A stretch of 64,000 bases of DNA from Streptomyces taklimakanensis (GTDB taxonomy: Bacteria; Actinomycetota; Actinomycetes; Streptomycetales; Streptomycetaceae): positions 2,916,001-2,980,000 of the forward strand of contig NZ_WIXO01000001.1 of assembly GCF_009709575.1 (NCBI RefSeq). Direction: 5' to 3'. The translations under genes and the position numbers were made by a program. Shown here one piece after another: positions 38,434-48,475 of the stretch. Position 1 is the first letter of the stretch. Every line of letters begins with the position of its first letter. The notes below the pieces were generated by a model. The model ran no database searches. It was not told the origin of the DNA and saw only the letters and a program-made list of their open reading frames with translations.

Positions 38434-39564
38434 TCAGCCCGACAGCCGCACCGGCATGATCAGGTACTTGTACGTCTCGTCCGCCTCGGCGTCCACGGCG
38501 GGCCTGCCGCTGAGCAGGGCCGGCTTGGTGGAGGTGGTGAAGGACAGCTGGGCGACCGGGGCGTCGATCGCGCTCAGGCCCTCCAGCAGGAAGCCGGGAT
38601 TGAAGGCGATCGAGATGTCCTCGCCCTCCAGCCGCGCGTCCACGCGCTCCACGGCCTGGGCGTCGTCGCTGGAACCCGCCTCCAGGATCAGCACGCCCTG
38701 CTCGAAGCTCAGCCGCACCGGGGTGTTCCGCTCGGCCACCAGCGACACACGCTTGACCGCTTCGACGAAGGGGGCCGTCTCGATCACGGCGACCGAGTTG
38801 AACTCCGTCGGGAAGAGCGTGCGGTACTTGGGGAGGTCCCCCTCCAGCAGGCGCGTCGTCGTCCGCCGGCCGTTGCCCTCGAAGCCGATCAGGCCTTCGC
38901 CCGTGCCCGAGCCGGACAGCGCCAGCGTCACGTTGTCCCCACCGCTGAGCGACTTCGCCGTGTCCAGCAGCGTCTTGGCCGGTACCAGGGCGACCGCGGA
39001 GGCGTCCGGCGTCTCCGGCTTCCACAGGAACTCGCGGACCGCGAAGCGGTAGCGGTCGGTGGAGGCCAGGGTGACGGTGTCGCCTTCGATCTCGATCCGC
39101 ACACCGGTGAGCACCGGCAGGGTGTCGTCGCGCCCGGCGGCGATGGCGACCTGGGCGGCGGCCGCGGCGAAGACCTCGCCGGGGACGGTGCCAGTCGCGC
39201 TCGGCATCTGGGGAAGCGACGGGTACTCCTCCACAGGCAGTGTGTGGAGTGTGAACCGCGAGGAGCCGCAGACGACGCTCACCCGTACACCGTCTGTGGA
39301 AATCTCCACGGGACGGTTGGGGAGGGCTCGGGAGATGTCGGCGAGGAGACGTCCGGAGACCAGGACCGTCCCCTCCTCCTCCACATCGGCCTCCACCGAG
39401 ACCCGCGCCGAGACCTCGTAGTCGAACCCGGACAGGCTCAGCGAACCTTCCTCGGCCTTCAGCAGGAGCCCCGCGAGGACCGGCACCGGAGGCCGGGCCG
39501 GGAGGCTGCGGGCCGCCCAGGCCACCGCCTCCGCGAGGACGTCGCGCTCCACCCGGATCTTCAC
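38434..39564 (-). CDS. dnaN: DNA polymerase III beta sliding clamp
   Basis: 376 aa from GTG at 39564 behind GGGAGG. Three clamp folds; typical lines are MKIRVERDVLAEAVAWAARSL at the start, ATDRYR-like STDRYRFAVREF in the middle, and the C-terminal YLIMPVRLSG that forms the peptide-binding pocket. Transcribed away from oriC, which starts immediately upstream. 214 bp separates it from gnd, with no clear terminator. Confidence 0.97.
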   Translation of the reverse strand: MKIRVERDVLAEAVAWAARSLPARPPVPVLAGLLLKAEEGSLSLSGFDYEVSARVSVEADVEEEGTVLVSGRLLADISRALPNRPVEISTDGVRVSVVCGSSRFTLHTLPVEEYPSLPQMPSATGTVPGEVFAAAAAQVAIAAGRDDTLPVLTGVRIEIEGDTVTLASTDRYRFAVREFLWKPETPDASAVALVPAKTLLDTAKSLSGGDNVTLALSGSGTGEGLIGFEGNGRRTTTRLLEGDLPKYRTLFPTEFNSVAVIETAPFVEAVKRVSLVAERNTPVRLSFEQGVLILEAGSSDDAQAVERVDARLEGEDISIAFNPGFLLEGLSAIDAPVAQLSFTTSTKPALLSGRPAVDAEADETYKYLIMPVRLSG

Positions 39565-40633
39565 TTAAGCCGCCTCCCGCTGTTGCTGGCTGCTCGCCTT
39601 GCTGATCTTCGTCGTCGGCTTGTCGCCGGAGACCAGTCTGACGCACACCGCTGACAGGAGGAGCGGGTCGGGGTCAAGTCGGGAGGAGGTGCGCGAAGGG
39701 CGGTCGGGCCGAGTTGTGCACAGGGCCCGTTTCCGGTCGAAGTTCGCGCTTTATATCCGTGGTCGTAGTAGTAGGGCCTGTGGAAACCGGGGATAACTCG
39801 ATCCATGCAGGTCAGCGCGGAGATTTTGTCCACCGGCCCTGTGTGCGCGGCGGTGGACGACGCGGGGGTGCCTGTGGACGCCGGAGAGTTCTGCACACCC
39901 GATTCACAGCGTCCCGGGACTTCTCCCCAGGCGCGCCCACAGTTTTACCCAGGTTCTCAACAGGCCAACCGAGCCTCTTGGTGTGACGCCTTTCACACTT
40001 ACCGGTGACGTTGCGCGTCATGTTGTCGAACAGTGGACAGCCCTGTGGAGGGCGGGGGAAAAGCTGTGCACAACGTGGCTCCTGCTGTGGGCAGGCGGTG
40101 GACAACTCGACCCGCCTTCGGTGGACGGGATCGTGTTCCACAGCCTGTGGAAAACTTCTGACCACAGATCCACAGGCGGCTGACCTGGTCCATTTGATCA
40201 TTCGGCAGGCCGCCTGTGGACGCTTTCGGGACAACCGGACGGTCCCCAACGTGTGGACGGGAGAAAGTCGGAGAATCTGTGGATCGAGGCGTCCCGGAGC
40301 TGAGGATTCGAACAGCGGCCGGCGCTTCCCGTCCCCCGGGGACGGGTCGAGGCGGAGGCGCCGGAGCGGACGGCCCGGGCGGACGGGCCACCGAAAGCCC
40401 GCGGGCGCGTCGGAAACACCCGGTGGAGTTCGGGAGCGCCGGCCGTGGCGGCCGCGGGCGCCGGAAGACACCGCGAGAACACCGAGGCCCTCCGGTGGCC
40501 GAGGACTCCGGAGGGCGGGGGCTGTGGCAGCGGCGGGGGCCGCGGAGCCGGGGAAGCCGCGGGAAGCCGCGGGAAGGAGGAACGGGCGGGCGGAGGGGCG
40601 GTGGACGCGCTCCCGCCCGGCGACGGCCGTCCG
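39565..40633. other. oriC: Chromosomal replication origin oriC
   Basis: The 1,069-bp gap between dnaN and dnaA contains no gene but many DnaA boxes in both orientations. Best matches (8/9 to TTGTCCACA) are 39714-39722, 39826-39834, 40065-40073, 40097-40105 and 40146-40154. At least ten 7/9 matches lie at 39779, 39852, 39873, 40032, 40086, 40134, 40158, 40215, 40252 and 40278. No exact TTGTCCACA or TTATCCACA was seen. They group as 39714-39881 and 40032-40286, separated by a relatively AT-rich stretch (39895-40025). This is the typical dense, degenerate Streptomyces layout. The part from 40290 is box-free. Confidence 0.93.
40487..40516 (-). terminator. Possible dnaA terminator
   Basis: A 9-bp stem (40487-40495 with 40508-40516) around a 12-nt loop lies 118 bp past the dnaA stop, at the edge of oriC. 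Position suggests it protects the origin from dnaA read-through; the stem is modest. Confidence 0.4.
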
Positions 40634-42460
40634 TCAGGCGTTCTTGATGCGGTTGGTCAGCTCGGTGACCTGGTTGTAGATGGAGCGTCGCTCGGCCATC
40701 AGGGCGCGGATCTTGCGGTCGGCGTGCATGACGGTGGTGTGGTCCCGACCGCCGAACTGGGCGCCGATCTTCGGCAGCGACAGGTCGGTCAGTTCGCGGC
40801 ACAGATACATCGCGATCTGGCGCGCGGTGACCAGGACACGGCTGCGCGAGGAGCCGCACAGGTCCTCCACCGTCAGCCCGAAGTAGTCGGCGGTGGCGGC
40901 CATGATGTTGGTGGCGGTGATCTCCGGGGCGGTGTCCTCGCCGCCGGGGATCAGGTCCTTCAGGACGATCTCGGTCAGGCCGAGGTCGACGGGCTGCCGG
41001 TTGAGGCTGGCGAAGGCCGTCACCCGGATCAGCGCGCCCTCCAGTTCGCGGATGTTGCGCGAGATGCGGGAGGCGATGAACTCCAGCACCTCCGGCGGCG
41101 CGTTCAACTGCTCCTGGACGGCCTTCTTCCGCAGGATCGCGATGCGCGTCTCCAACTCGGGCGGCTGGACGTCGGTGATCAGCCCCCACTCGAAGCGGTT
41201 GCGCAGCCGGTCCTCCAGGGTGACCAGTTGCTTGGGCGGCCGGTCGGAGGAGAGCACGATCTGCTTGTTGGCGTTGTGGAGGGTGTTGAAGGTGTGGAAG
41301 AACTCCTCCTGCGTCGACTCCTTGCTCGCGAGGAACTGGATGTCGTCCACGAGCAGGATGTCCATGTCGCGGTAGCGCTTGCGGAACGCGTCCGCCTTGC
41401 CGTCGCGGATGGAGTTGATGAACTCGTTGGTGAACTCCTCCGAGCTCACGTACCGCACCCGGGTGCCCGGATACAGGCTGCGGGCGTAGTGCCCGATGGC
41501 GTGCAGCAGGTGCGTCTTGCCCAGCCCGGACTCGCCGTAGATGAACAGCGGGTTGTAGGCCTTCGCCGGAGCCTCCGCGACGGCCACCGCGGCGGCGTGC
41601 GCGAAGCGGTTGGACGCGCCGATGACGAAGGTGTCGAAGAGGTACTTGGGATTCAGGCGGGCGGTCGGCTCGCCCGGTCCGGGAGCGGGCGCCGGTTGTG
41701 CGGCGAGCGGGCCGGGGGCACCGCTGGGCGCGGGGAGTTGGGGTGTGGTCGCGCGGCCCGTGGCCCCGGACCCGTCGTAGCGCGGCACCGGCGGCTGGTC
41801 GTAGGGAGAACCGTGGTGGCGACCGTCGTAGGAGGGCTGTTCGTACGGTGGAGCCGGTGACGGGTACGGCTCACGGGACGGCTGCCAGGGTTCGTTGTCC
41901 TGCGGGCGCGGCCAGGCGCCCGGCTGGTGCTGCCGGGGGGAGCGCGGGTAGTCCGGGTAGGCGGGGCGCGCGTTGGGCAGCTCGAGTTCTTCGTGCTCCT
42001 CGTGCTGGGGGCCGCGCCGCCCGCCGTGCCGTGGACCTCCGTGTCGGGGTTCGCCGTGTTGGGGGCCGCCGTGGGGGTCGTAGGGCGGCTCGTCGTAGTG
42101 GAGGGCCTGCTGGTGCGGCGCGGGCTGCTGGTGCTGCGGGTGCTGGGATGCCTCGTGGGACGTCGGAGGCGTGGGCGCCGGCGGTTCGGGAGCCGGTCCG
42201 GTCACGGTGATGGCGAGCCGGATGGGCTGCCGGCACTCGCGGCTGAGGGCATCGGTGATCAGGGGGGAGAGACGACCTTCCAGGACACCCTTGGCGTACT
42301 CGTTGGGCACGCCGAGCAGCGCGGTGCCGGACACCAGCACCAGGGGCTGGCAGTCTTTGAGCCACCGCTGGTCCTTGGCCTCGACTCCCTGGCCGTCGGC
42401 GAGGAGCTGTTCCAGCACGCGTGGCCACACTGCGGCAAGATCGGCAGGTACGTCAGCCAC
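40634..42460 (-). CDS. dnaA: Chromosomal replication initiator DnaA
   Basis: 608 aa from GTG at 42460 ([20 protein letters not shown]). Domain I ~1-85; a long His/Pro/Gln-rich domain II (~90-270), expanded as usual in Streptomyces; AAA+ domain III with Walker [13 protein letters not shown] and Walker [11 protein letters not shown]; domain IV with the DNA-binding signature [14 protein letters not shown]. Binds the boxes in oriC and probably its own promoter at 42594. Divergent from rpmH. Confidence 0.98.
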   Translation of the reverse strand: MADVPADLAAVWPRVLEQLLADGQGVEAKDQRWLKDCQPLVLVSGTALLGVPNEYAKGVLEGRLSPLITDALSRECRQPIRLAITVTGPAPEPPAPTPPTSHEASQHPQHQQPAPHQQALHYDEPPYDPHGGPQHGEPRHGGPRHGGRRGPQHEEHEELELPNARPAYPDYPRSPRQHQPGAWPRPQDNEPWQPSREPYPSPAPPYEQPSYDGRHHGSPYDQPPVPRYDGSGATGRATTPQLPAPSGAPGPLAAQPAPAPGPGEPTARLNPKYLFDTFVIGASNRFAHAAAVAVAEAPAKAYNPLFIYGESGLGKTHLLHAIGHYARSLYPGTRVRYVSSEEFTNEFINSIRDGKADAFRKRYRDMDILLVDDIQFLASKESTQEEFFHTFNTLHNANKQIVLSSDRPPKQLVTLEDRLRNRFEWGLITDVQPPELETRIAILRKKAVQEQLNAPPEVLEFIASRISRNIRELEGALIRVTAFASLNRQPVDLGLTEIVLKDLIPGGEDTAPEITATNIMAATADYFGLTVEDLCGSSRSRVLVTARQIAMYLCRELTDLSLPKIGAQFGGRDHTTVMHADRKIRALMAERRSIYNQVTELTNRIKNA

Positions 42461-42837
42461 AGGGCACGCTCTCTCACTCGCTGGGTGGGTTGGATGGTCT
42501 TCGACAGTCCCACCCGTGTGTGGTGCTTGGGACGGTCCGGAAGGAAACGAGGTCCAGCCAAGGTAGTCAGCGCGGCGTGCACGGTTCAAGTCGTTGTCCA
42601 CAGGCTGTGTACAGAACCGCTCGGGTGGCTCTGGTTTGACCGGACGCCTCGGGCCCGCGTACCGTAACCAGGTCGAGTTGTCGATGGCTGCTGCCGCCTG
42701 CCTCCGATGGGCAAGATCCTGGTGATCATAGAAGCGGTGCACTCGGGCGTATGCGAGCTACTCGTGGGCGCACGGTGACAGCCATTCGGCGCCCCACACG
42801 TCTCGCTTGAGACACAAGACATTTCTGGAGCCCCCGA
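42461..42837. promoter_or_regulatory. Divergent dnaA-rpmH promoter region
   Basis: 377 bp without a gene between the two divergent starts. It contains an exact DnaA box (42594-42602) and a TGTGTACAG near-box at 42606-42614, ~135 nt upstream of the dnaA start. A minus-strand TACGGT at about 42664-42659 is a candidate dnaA -10. GGAG at 42827-42830 is the rpmH ribosome site. Precise starts were not resolved. Confidence 0.55.
42594..42602 (+). promoter_or_regulatory. Exact DnaA box in the dnaA promoter region
   Basis: TTGTCCACA is the exact Streptomyces consensus DnaA box. It is followed four bases later by a degenerate inverted partner. Established work on Streptomyces dnaA describes autoregulation through boxes in its promoter; this site fits that model. 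Confidence 0.75.
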
Positions 42838-42975
42838 GTGAGCAAGCGCACCTTCCAGCCGAACAACCGCCGTCGCGCGAAGACCCATGGCTTCCGGCTG
42901 CGCATGCGGACGCGTGCCGGTCGCGCGATCATCGCGTCCCGCCGTGGCAAGGGCCGCGCCCGCCTGTCGGCCTGA
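42838..42975 (+). CDS. rpmH: 50S ribosomal protein L34
   Basis: 45 aa from GTG at 42838: [21 protein letters not shown] then [20 protein letters not shown], a perfect L34. Very basic, binds 23S rRNA. Ribosome site GGAG 7 nt upstream. 33 bp before rnpA, the universal rpmH-rnpA pair. Confidence 0.98.
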   Translation: MSKRTFQPNNRRRAKTHGFRLRMRTRAGRAIIASRRGKGRARLSA

Positions 42976-43008
42976 CCGGCCCGAAAGACCAGACCGCGGG
43001 TTTGTGAC

Positions 43009-43401
43009 GTGCTGCCCACCGAGAACCGGCTGAGGCGGCGCGAGGACTTCGCGATCGCGGTACGGCGAGGACGCCGGGCCGGCCGCCCGCTTCTCGTCGT
43101 CCATCTGCGCAGGGGGTCCCCCCGGAGCGATTCCGGGGGGCGTACGGACCCGCACGCAGCCGAGGGAGTCGTCCCTCCGCCGCGTGCGGGTTTCGTCGTG
43201 AGCAAGGCCGTGGGCAACGCGGTGGTCCGCAACCGTGTGAAGCGGCGGTTGCGTCATCTCGTCCGGGATCGGCTCGCACTCCTGCCGCCCGGTAGCCTGA
43301 TGGTCATACGGGCGCTGCCCGGTGCGGGCGAGGCGGACCACGACAAGCTGGCCCGTGATCTGGACTCCGCACTGCAGCGGCTGCTTGGAGGGCCGTCGTG
43401 A
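43009..43401 (+). CDS. rnpA: Ribonuclease P protein component
   Basis: 130 aa from [41 protein letters not shown] (the RNR RNA-binding motif) and [15 protein letters not shown] are intact. Between VVHLRRG and TDPHAAEG there is an extra [13 protein letters not shown] segment encoded by a perfect 9-bp inverted repeat (43118-43140), which other streptomycete RnpA proteins appear to lack (from memory). Works with the RNase P RNA to mature tRNA 5' ends. Stop overlaps yidD by GTGA. Confidence 0.96.
   Translation: MLPTENRLRRREDFAIAVRRGRRAGRPLLVVHLRRGSPRSDSGGRTDPHAAEGVVPPPRAGFVVSKAVGNAVVRNRVKRRLRHLVRDRLALLPPGSLMVIRALPGAGEADHDKLARDLDSALQRLLGGPS
43118..43140. repeat. Palindromic element within rnpA
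   Basis: A run of six C plus GGA (43118-43126) is mirrored exactly by TCC plus six G (43132-43140) over a 5-nt loop. It encodes the extra segment in RnpA and has the shape of the dispersed GC palindromes often seen between streptomycete genes, here in frame inside an essential gene. Confidence 0.7.
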
Positions 43402-43685
43402 AGTACCCGCTGCTGTGGTTGATCAAGCTGTACCAGTGGACCATCAGCCCGATGCTCGGTCCGGTGTGCAGGTACTACCCGTCGTGTTCGCGCTACGGCT
43501 ACGAGGCCATCCGTCGGCACGGCGCGGTGAAGGGGACGGCGCTGACCGCTTGGCGCATCCTGCGCTGCAACCCGTGGTCGCCCGGAGGGGTCGACCACGT
43601 TCCCGCCCGGAAGCACCCGGTCTGGCATCAGCGACTGCGCAGCCGCTGGGAGCACCGGACCCAGTCCAATGCCCAAGGAGCCTGA
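43398..43685 (+). CDS. yidD: Membrane protein insertion efficiency factor YidD
   Basis: 95 aa from GTG overlapping rnpA. Amphipathic start [33 protein letters not shown] with three conserved Cys, then [18 protein letters not shown], both diagnostic. Helps YidC/Sec insertion at the inner face of the membrane. Four bases before the yidC start. Confidence 0.96.
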   Translation: MKYPLLWLIKLYQWTISPMLGPVCRYYPSCSRYGYEAIRRHGAVKGTALTAWRILRCNPWSPGGVDHVPARKHPVWHQRLRSRWEHRTQSNAQGA

Positions 43686-43688
43686 CTC

Positions 43689-44807
43689 GTGGACACGATC
43701 GACACGATCCTCGGTCCTCTCTATGCCGTTGTTTCCTGGACCATCGTCCAGTTCCACAAGCTGTACAGCCTCGTCTTCGACGAGGACAGCGGCTGGGCCT
43801 GGGGTCTGTCCATCGTCTCGCTGGTGATCGTGATCCGTATCGCCCTGATCCCGCTCTTCGTGAAGCAGATCAAGGCGACACGGAACATGCAGGCGCTCCA
43901 GCCGAAGATGAAGGCGATCCAGGAGCGCTACAAGAACGACCGGCAGCGCCAGTCGGAAGAGATGATGAAGCTGTACAAGGAGACGGGCACCAACCCGCTC
44001 TCCAGCTGCCTTCCGATTCTGCTCCAGTCGCCCTTCTTCCTGGCGCTCTACCAGGTACTGAACAAGATCGCCAACGACCAGCAGGTCGGCGCCATGGACG
44101 CCGAGCTGGTCGACAGCGCCCGTAACGCGCACATCGTCGGGGCCCCGATCGCGGCCCGGTTCATGGACAGCGCCGACAAGGTCGAAGCGCTGCACGCCAC
44201 GCTGACCGACGTCCGCGTCGTCACGGTCATCATGATCCTGCTGATGTCGGCGTCGCAGTTCTACACGCAGCGCCAGCTGATGACCAAGAACGTCGACCTG
44301 ACGGTGAAGACGCCGTTCATGCAGCAGCAGAAGATGCTGATGTACGTCTTCCCGATCATCTTCGCCGTCTTCGGCATCAACTTCCCCGTCGGTGTCCTCG
44401 TCTACTGGCTGACCACCAACGTGTGGACCCTCGGGCAGCAGATGTACATCATCAAGCGCAACCCGACCCCGGGCTCGCTGGCCTACAAGCAGCGCCAGGA
44501 GAAGCTCCGTGCCAAGGGCAAGCTCAAGGAGGACCCGGCCGAGGTCCAGACGAAGAAGGCCGTGGAGGCCGCCCGCGCCAACCGTAGGCAGCCCAAGCGT
44601 ATGACCAAGGCCCAGCGTCAGGCGGCCATCGCGCAGGCCGAGGCGAAGAAGGCGGCCGAGGCGGAGGCCGAGGCCGAGGAGCAGAAGCCCTCGATGACCA
44701 AGGGCAGCTCCGGGGGCTCCCAGGCGGCGCGTCCCGGTCAGAAGGCGAAGAAGAAGTCCGGGCAGCGCAAGGGCCCGCAGCGTCCCAAGCACCCCTCCAA
44801 GAAGTAA
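43689..44807 (+). CDS. yidC: Membrane protein insertase YidC
   Basis: 372 aa, Gram-positive type without the large periplasmic P1 domain. About five helices; the first transmembrane region ([20 protein letters not shown]) is followed by [20 protein letters not shown] with the key Arg of the hydrophilic groove, [17 protein letters not shown], and a basic C-terminal tail of ~100 residues ([31 protein letters not shown]) suited to ribosome docking. Acts alone or with SecYEG. Confidence 0.97.
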   Translation: MDTIDTILGPLYAVVSWTIVQFHKLYSLVFDEDSGWAWGLSIVSLVIVIRIALIPLFVKQIKATRNMQALQPKMKAIQERYKNDRQRQSEEMMKLYKETGTNPLSSCLPILLQSPFFLALYQVLNKIANDQQVGAMDAELVDSARNAHIVGAPIAARFMDSADKVEALHATLTDVRVVTVIMILLMSASQFYTQRQLMTKNVDLTVKTPFMQQQKMLMYVFPIIFAVFGINFPVGVLVYWLTTNVWTLGQQMYIIKRNPTPGSLAYKQRQEKLRAKGKLKEDPAEVQTKKAVEAARANRRQPKRMTKAQRQAAIAQAEAKKAAEAEAEAEEQKPSMTKGSSGGSQAARPGQKAKKKSGQRKGPQRPKHPSKK

Positions 44808-44818
44808 GGAGTCCACCC

Positions 44819-45316
44819 GTGACGGACACGACCGCAGAGGGCGCCGACACCCTGACCCGCCTTGAGCAGGAGGGTGAGATCGCGGCCGACTACCTTGAGG
44901 GGCTCCTCGACATCGCGGACCTCGACGGCGACATCGACATGGACGTCGAGGCCGACCGTGCCGCCGTGTCGATCATCAGCGATGGCGAGAGCCGGGATCT
45001 GCAGAAGCTCGTCGGCAGGGACGGTGAGGTCCTGGAGGCACTCCAGGAGCTGACACGCCTCGCGGTGCTCCGGGAGACCGGGGACCGCAGCCGGCTGATG
45101 CTGGACATCGCGGGTCACCGAGCGCGCAAGCGCGAGGAACTGACGGAGCTGGGCGACCGGGCGGTCAGGGAGGTCAAGCGCACCGGCGAACCGGTGAAGC
45201 TGAAGCCGATGACGCCCTTCGAGCGCAAGGTCGTACACGATGCGGTGGCCGCGGCCGGACTGCACAGCGAGTCCGAGGGCGAGGAGCCACAGCGCTGCGT
45301 GGTCGTGCTGCCGTGA
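44819..45316 (+). CDS. khpB: KH-R3H RNA-binding protein KhpB (Jag/SpoIIIJ-associated)
   Basis: 165 aa from GTG, 11 nt after yidC. A KH-like segment (~40-95: GESRDLQKLVGRDGEVLEALQELTRL with its GxxG-type loop GRDGE) and a C-terminal R3H helix (~140-160, PFERKVVHDAVAAAG). No N-terminal Jag domain, normal in actinomycetes. Binds RNA with KhpA; linked to cell growth and envelope control. Overlaps rsmG by GTGA. Confidence 0.93.
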   Translation: MTDTTAEGADTLTRLEQEGEIAADYLEGLLDIADLDGDIDMDVEADRAAVSIISDGESRDLQKLVGRDGEVLEALQELTRLAVLRETGDRSRLMLDIAGHRARKREELTELGDRAVREVKRTGEPVKLKPMTPFERKVVHDAVAAAGLHSESEGEEPQRCVVVLP

Positions 45317-46044
45317 CGGAGCCCACGTCGTCGGACCTTCCTCCCGCGCCCGAGGTGGCGCGGGAGGTTTTCGGTGAGCGCCTCGCCGATGCGTCCCGCT
45401 ACGCGGAGCTGCTGGCTGAGGTGGGGGTCAAGCGTGGACTGATCGGGCCGCGCGAGGTGCCGCGGCTCTGGGAGCGCCATCTGCTGAACTGCGCGGTGCT
45501 CTCGGAGGTGGTGCCCGAGGGCGTCACGGTCTGTGATGTCGGATCGGGCGCCGGTCTGCCGGGCATTCCGCTCGCACTGGTGCGGCCGGATCTGAGGATC
45601 ACGCTGCTGGAGCCGTTGCTGCGGCGGACGACCTTCCTCCAGGAGGCCGTGGAACTGTTGGGCCTGGATCATGTCTCCGTGGTGCGGGGCCGGGCCGAGG
45701 AGGTCCTCGGTTCGCTTCCGCCGGTGCACGTGGTGACGGCTCGGGCGGTTGCGCCGTTGGATCGGCTCGCGGGGTGGGGTGTACCACTGTTGCGGCCTTA
45801 CGGCGAGATGCTGGCACTGAAGGGCGACACCGCGGAGGAGGAGCTGAAGGCGGCGCGGGCCGCGCTCCAGAAACTCGGCGTGGTGGAGTCATCGGTGCTC
45901 CGAGTCGGCAAGGGACTGGTGGAGCAGCCGGCCACCGTGGTGCGGGCCGAGGTCGGGGAGAGCCCCGGTGGAGTCCGTTTCGCCGCCAAGCGGGCCAAGG
46001 CCGCCAGAACCGGTCGCTCCCGAGGGGTGCGCCGTCGGCGGTGA
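45313..46044 (+). CDS. rsmG: 16S rRNA (guanine-N7) methyltransferase RsmG
   Basis: 243 aa from GTG overlapping khpB. SAM-binding CDVGSGAGLPGIPLAL (~75-90), HLLNCAVL, RVTARAVAPL-like VVTARAVAPLDRLAGWGVPLL, and a basic C-terminal tail. Methylates G527 of 16S rRNA (E. coli numbering); loss gives low-level streptomycin resistance in Streptomyces. Last gene of the rpmH-rsmG run; 235 bp to parA. Confidence 0.96.
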   Translation: MTEPTSSDLPPAPEVAREVFGERLADASRYAELLAEVGVKRGLIGPREVPRLWERHLLNCAVLSEVVPEGVTVCDVGSGAGLPGIPLALVRPDLRITLLEPLLRRTTFLQEAVELLGLDHVSVVRGRAEEVLGSLPPVHVVTARAVAPLDRLAGWGVPLLRPYGEMLALKGDTAEEELKAARAALQKLGVVESSVLRVGKGLVEQPATVVRAEVGESPGGVRFAAKRAKAARTGRSRGVRRRR

Positions 46045-46137
46045 CGGATCCGGACGAGTCCGATTACTCCGTAGAGCCCCCATAGAGATTCCGCTTCGGA
46101 GTGTCTCCGCGTGGGAAGCACGGTGCGGATGCATCGT

Positions 46138-46151
46138 GCTTCCCGTGAAAC
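46138..46151 (+). promoter_or_regulatory. Degenerate parS-like site before parA
   Basis: GCTTCCCGTGAAAC matches the parS consensus GTTTCACGTGAAAC at 12 of 14 bases. It lies in the rsmG-parA gap, so it could mediate ParB autoregulation, but the two mismatches include the central palindrome, which argues against strong binding. Confidence 0.3.
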
Positions 46152-46279
46152 GTCGCTTTTTGCTGCATGGATTCATTCGCCGAGGGCGTGCGGCGGACAC
46201 TCCGAGCCCATCAGAGCCCCGCTCCACGGTGGATTCGTCCACAGGTGAGCGGGGCTCGCTGGTTCCCGGCCCGGAGGGC

Positions 46280-47353
46280 ATGGCAGGCTCTTCCCATAGC
46301 GAGCCTGATGTCGAGGAGAGTGAACCGTTGCGGTCCGACGGCCATATCGCGGGACCGATGACCGATCCGGTCCCGGGTCCCCGTTCCGAAACGGCGGATG
46401 TTTCACGTGAAACGCCGAGTGAGACACCGCCCCCGATGGACGTTTCCTCCGGCTACGAAGCGGATGCCTCCGCCCCGGTCGGACGTGCTGCCCAGCAGGC
46501 GGTCGAGGCGATGAACCGTGCCGGTGAGACCCTCCCCAGGCCCGAGGAGACACGGGTGATGGTGGTGGCCAACCAGAAGGGCGGGGTCGGCAAGACCACG
46601 ACCACGGTGAACCTCGCGGCTTCGCTGGCCCTGCACGGGGCCCGGGTGCTGGTGATCGACCTCGATCCACAGGGAAACGCCTCCACGGCGCTGGGGATAG
46701 ACCACCATGCCGAGGTGCCGTCGATCTACGACGTCCTGGTGGACGGCAAGCCCCTCTCCGATGTCGTCCAGCCGGTGCGGGAGGTGGAAGGCCTCTTCTG
46801 TGCCCCCGCCACGATCGATCTCGCCGGTGCGGAGATCGAACTGGTGTCGCTGGTGGCGCGTGAGAGCCGTCTACAGAAGGCGATCGCGGTCTATGAGCAG
46901 CCCCTGGACTACATCTTCATCGACTGTCCGCCCTCGCTCGGCCTGTTGACCGTCAACGCCTTGGTCGCCGGTGCCGAGGTGGTCATTCCGATCCAGTGTG
47001 AGTACTACGCGCTGGAGGGGCTTGGACAGCTGTTGCGGAATGTCGAGCTGGTGAAGGGCCACCTCAACCCCAAGCTCCATGTCTCGACGATCCTGCTCAC
47101 GATGTACGACGGTCGGACGCGGCTGGCCTCCCAGGTGGCGGAGGAGGTACGTGGGCACTTCGGCAAGGAGGTGCTGCGGACCAACATTCCCCGTTCGGTC
47201 CGCATCTCGGAAGCGCCCAGTTATGGGCAGACGGTTCTCACCTACGACCCGGGCTCCAGCGGATCGCTCTCCTATCTGGAAGCGGCCCGGGAAATCGCGC
47301 TGCGGGGCGTCCGCACGCAGCAGGAACAGCACATGGTGGAGGGGACTCAGTGA
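46280..47353 (+). CDS. parA: Chromosome partitioning ATPase ParA
   Basis: 357 aa from ATG at 46280 ([18 protein letters not shown]), which matches the known streptomycete start. A ~95-residue variable head holds VSRET, encoded by a parS site, and the Walker-type ATPase follows: [12 protein letters not shown] (deviant P-loop), [25 protein letters not shown]. Moves origin-bound ParB complexes; in Streptomyces it is extended in aerial hyphae before sporulation. parB starts inside its stop (GTGA). Confidence 0.97.
   Translation: MAGSSHSEPDVEESEPLRSDGHIAGPMTDPVPGPRSETADVSRETPSETPPPMDVSSGYEADASAPVGRAAQQAVEAMNRAGETLPRPEETRVMVVANQKGGVGKTTTTVNLAASLALHGARVLVIDLDPQGNASTALGIDHHAEVPSIYDVLVDGKPLSDVVQPVREVEGLFCAPATIDLAGAEIELVSLVARESRLQKAIAVYEQPLDYIFIDCPPSLGLLTVNALVAGAEVVIPIQCEYYALEGLGQLLRNVELVKGHLNPKLHVSTILLTMYDGRTRLASQVAEEVRGHFGKEVLRTNIPRSVRISEAPSYGQTVLTYDPGSSGSLSYLEAAREIALRGVRTQQEQHMVEGTQ
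46400..46413. promoter_or_regulatory. parS site inside parA
   Basis: Exact 14-bp palindrome GTTTCACGTGAAAC, the Streptomyces parS consensus bound by ParB. Read in the parA frame it encodes VSRET in the variable N-terminus. Confidence 0.92.
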
Positions 47354-48453
47354 CAGAACGGCGTAGAGGGCTGGGTCGAGGGCTCGGTGCACTGATCCCC
47401 GCGGCGCCCACGGGAACGGACGACACCATCACCCCGGTGGTGGACGAGAACGGTACGCTCTCTCCCACCGCGGTTCCGGTGTTGACGCCGGGACGCGGGG
47501 TGGCGGCGGCCAAGGTGGCGGCTCTGACCGACGACGGATCCGCATCCGGTGTTTCACGTGAAACCGAGACGGTGGACAGAACGGTGACCGGTGAGTCGGC
47601 CGGGGCGCACTTCGCCGAGGTGCCGATCGACTCGATCACACCGAACCCCAGGCAGCCCCGGGAAGTCTTCGACGAGGACGCTCTGGCGGAGCTGGTCACC
47701 TCCATCCGAGAGGTGGGCCTCCTTCAGCCCGTCGTCGTACGGCAGCTGGGGGCGGAGCGCTATGAGCTCATCATGGGAGAGCGGCGCTGGCGGGCCTGTC
47801 GCGAAGCCGGCCTGGAGAAGATCCCGGCGATCATCCGTGCCACGGAGGACGAGAAGCTCCTTCTGGACGCCCTGCTGGAGAACCTGCACCGGGCGCAGTT
47901 GAATCCGTTGGAGGAAGCGGCGGCATACGACCAACTGCTGAAGGACTTCAACTGCACTCACGATCAGTTGGCCGACCGTATCGGTCGCTCCCGTCCTCAG
48001 GTCTCCAACACACTACGGTTGCTGCGGCTCTCGCCGTCGGTGCAACGGCGAGTGGCTGCCGGAGTGCTGTCGGCAGGGCACGCCCGTGCCCTGCTCTCGG
48101 TGGAGGACTCCGAGGAGCAGGACAAGCTCGCTCACCGCATCGTGGCCGAGGGACTCTCGGTGCGGGCGGTCGAGGAGATCGTGACCCTGATGGGGGCAAA
48201 GCCGAAGAGCAGGGCACGCAAGGGGCCACGAGCCGGTAAGCGGGTCTCCCCCGCCCTGGACCACCTGGCGACCCGTCTCTCGGACCGCTTCGAGACCCGG
48301 GTGAAGGTGGATCTGGGACAGAAGAAGGGGAAGATCGTCGTCGAGTTCGCCTCGATGGAGGATCTGGAGAGAATCCTGAGTCAGCTCGCTCCCGGCGAGA
48401 ACCAACTGCTGGAGGAGCAGCTCTCCAAGGGAGACGACGACAGCGGCGAGTGA
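47350..48453 (+). CDS. parB: Chromosome partitioning protein ParB
   Basis: 367 aa from GTG overlapping parA. ParA-interacting start [13 protein letters not shown], another VSRET segment over a parS site, the CTP-binding ParB/Srx motifs ([40 protein letters not shown]), the helix-turn-helix ([22 protein letters not shown]) and a basic C-terminal dimerisation region. Binds parS and spreads to form the origin partition complex. Confidence 0.97.
   Translation: MTERRRGLGRGLGALIPAAPTGTDDTITPVVDENGTLSPTAVPVLTPGRGVAAAKVAALTDDGSASGVSRETETVDRTVTGESAGAHFAEVPIDSITPNPRQPREVFDEDALAELVTSIREVGLLQPVVVRQLGAERYELIMGERRWRACREAGLEKIPAIIRATEDEKLLLDALLENLHRAQLNPLEEAAAYDQLLKDFNCTHDQLADRIGRSRPQVSNTLRLLRLSPSVQRRVAAGVLSAGHARALLSVEDSEEQDKLAHRIVAEGLSVRAVEEIVTLMGAKPKSRARKGPRAGKRVSPALDHLATRLSDRFETRVKVDLGQKKGKIVVEFASMEDLERILSQLAPGENQLLEEQLSKGDDDSGE
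47551..47564. promoter_or_regulatory. parS site inside parB
   Basis: Exact GTTTCACGTGAAAC, 1.15 kb from the parA site. It encodes VSRET in the parB frame, within a poorly conserved linker. Confidence 0.92.
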
Positions 48454-48475
48454 GCCGGATGAACCGGAAAGACGG

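Noticed and set aside
40216..40679. Frames within the dnaA-proximal part of oriC
   Set aside because: They overlap DnaA boxes and the dnaA 3' end and have no protein-like features.
46138..46151. Treating the parA-upstream site as a genuine parS
   Set aside because: Two of 14 bases differ, one in the core palindrome; kept only as a weak candidate.
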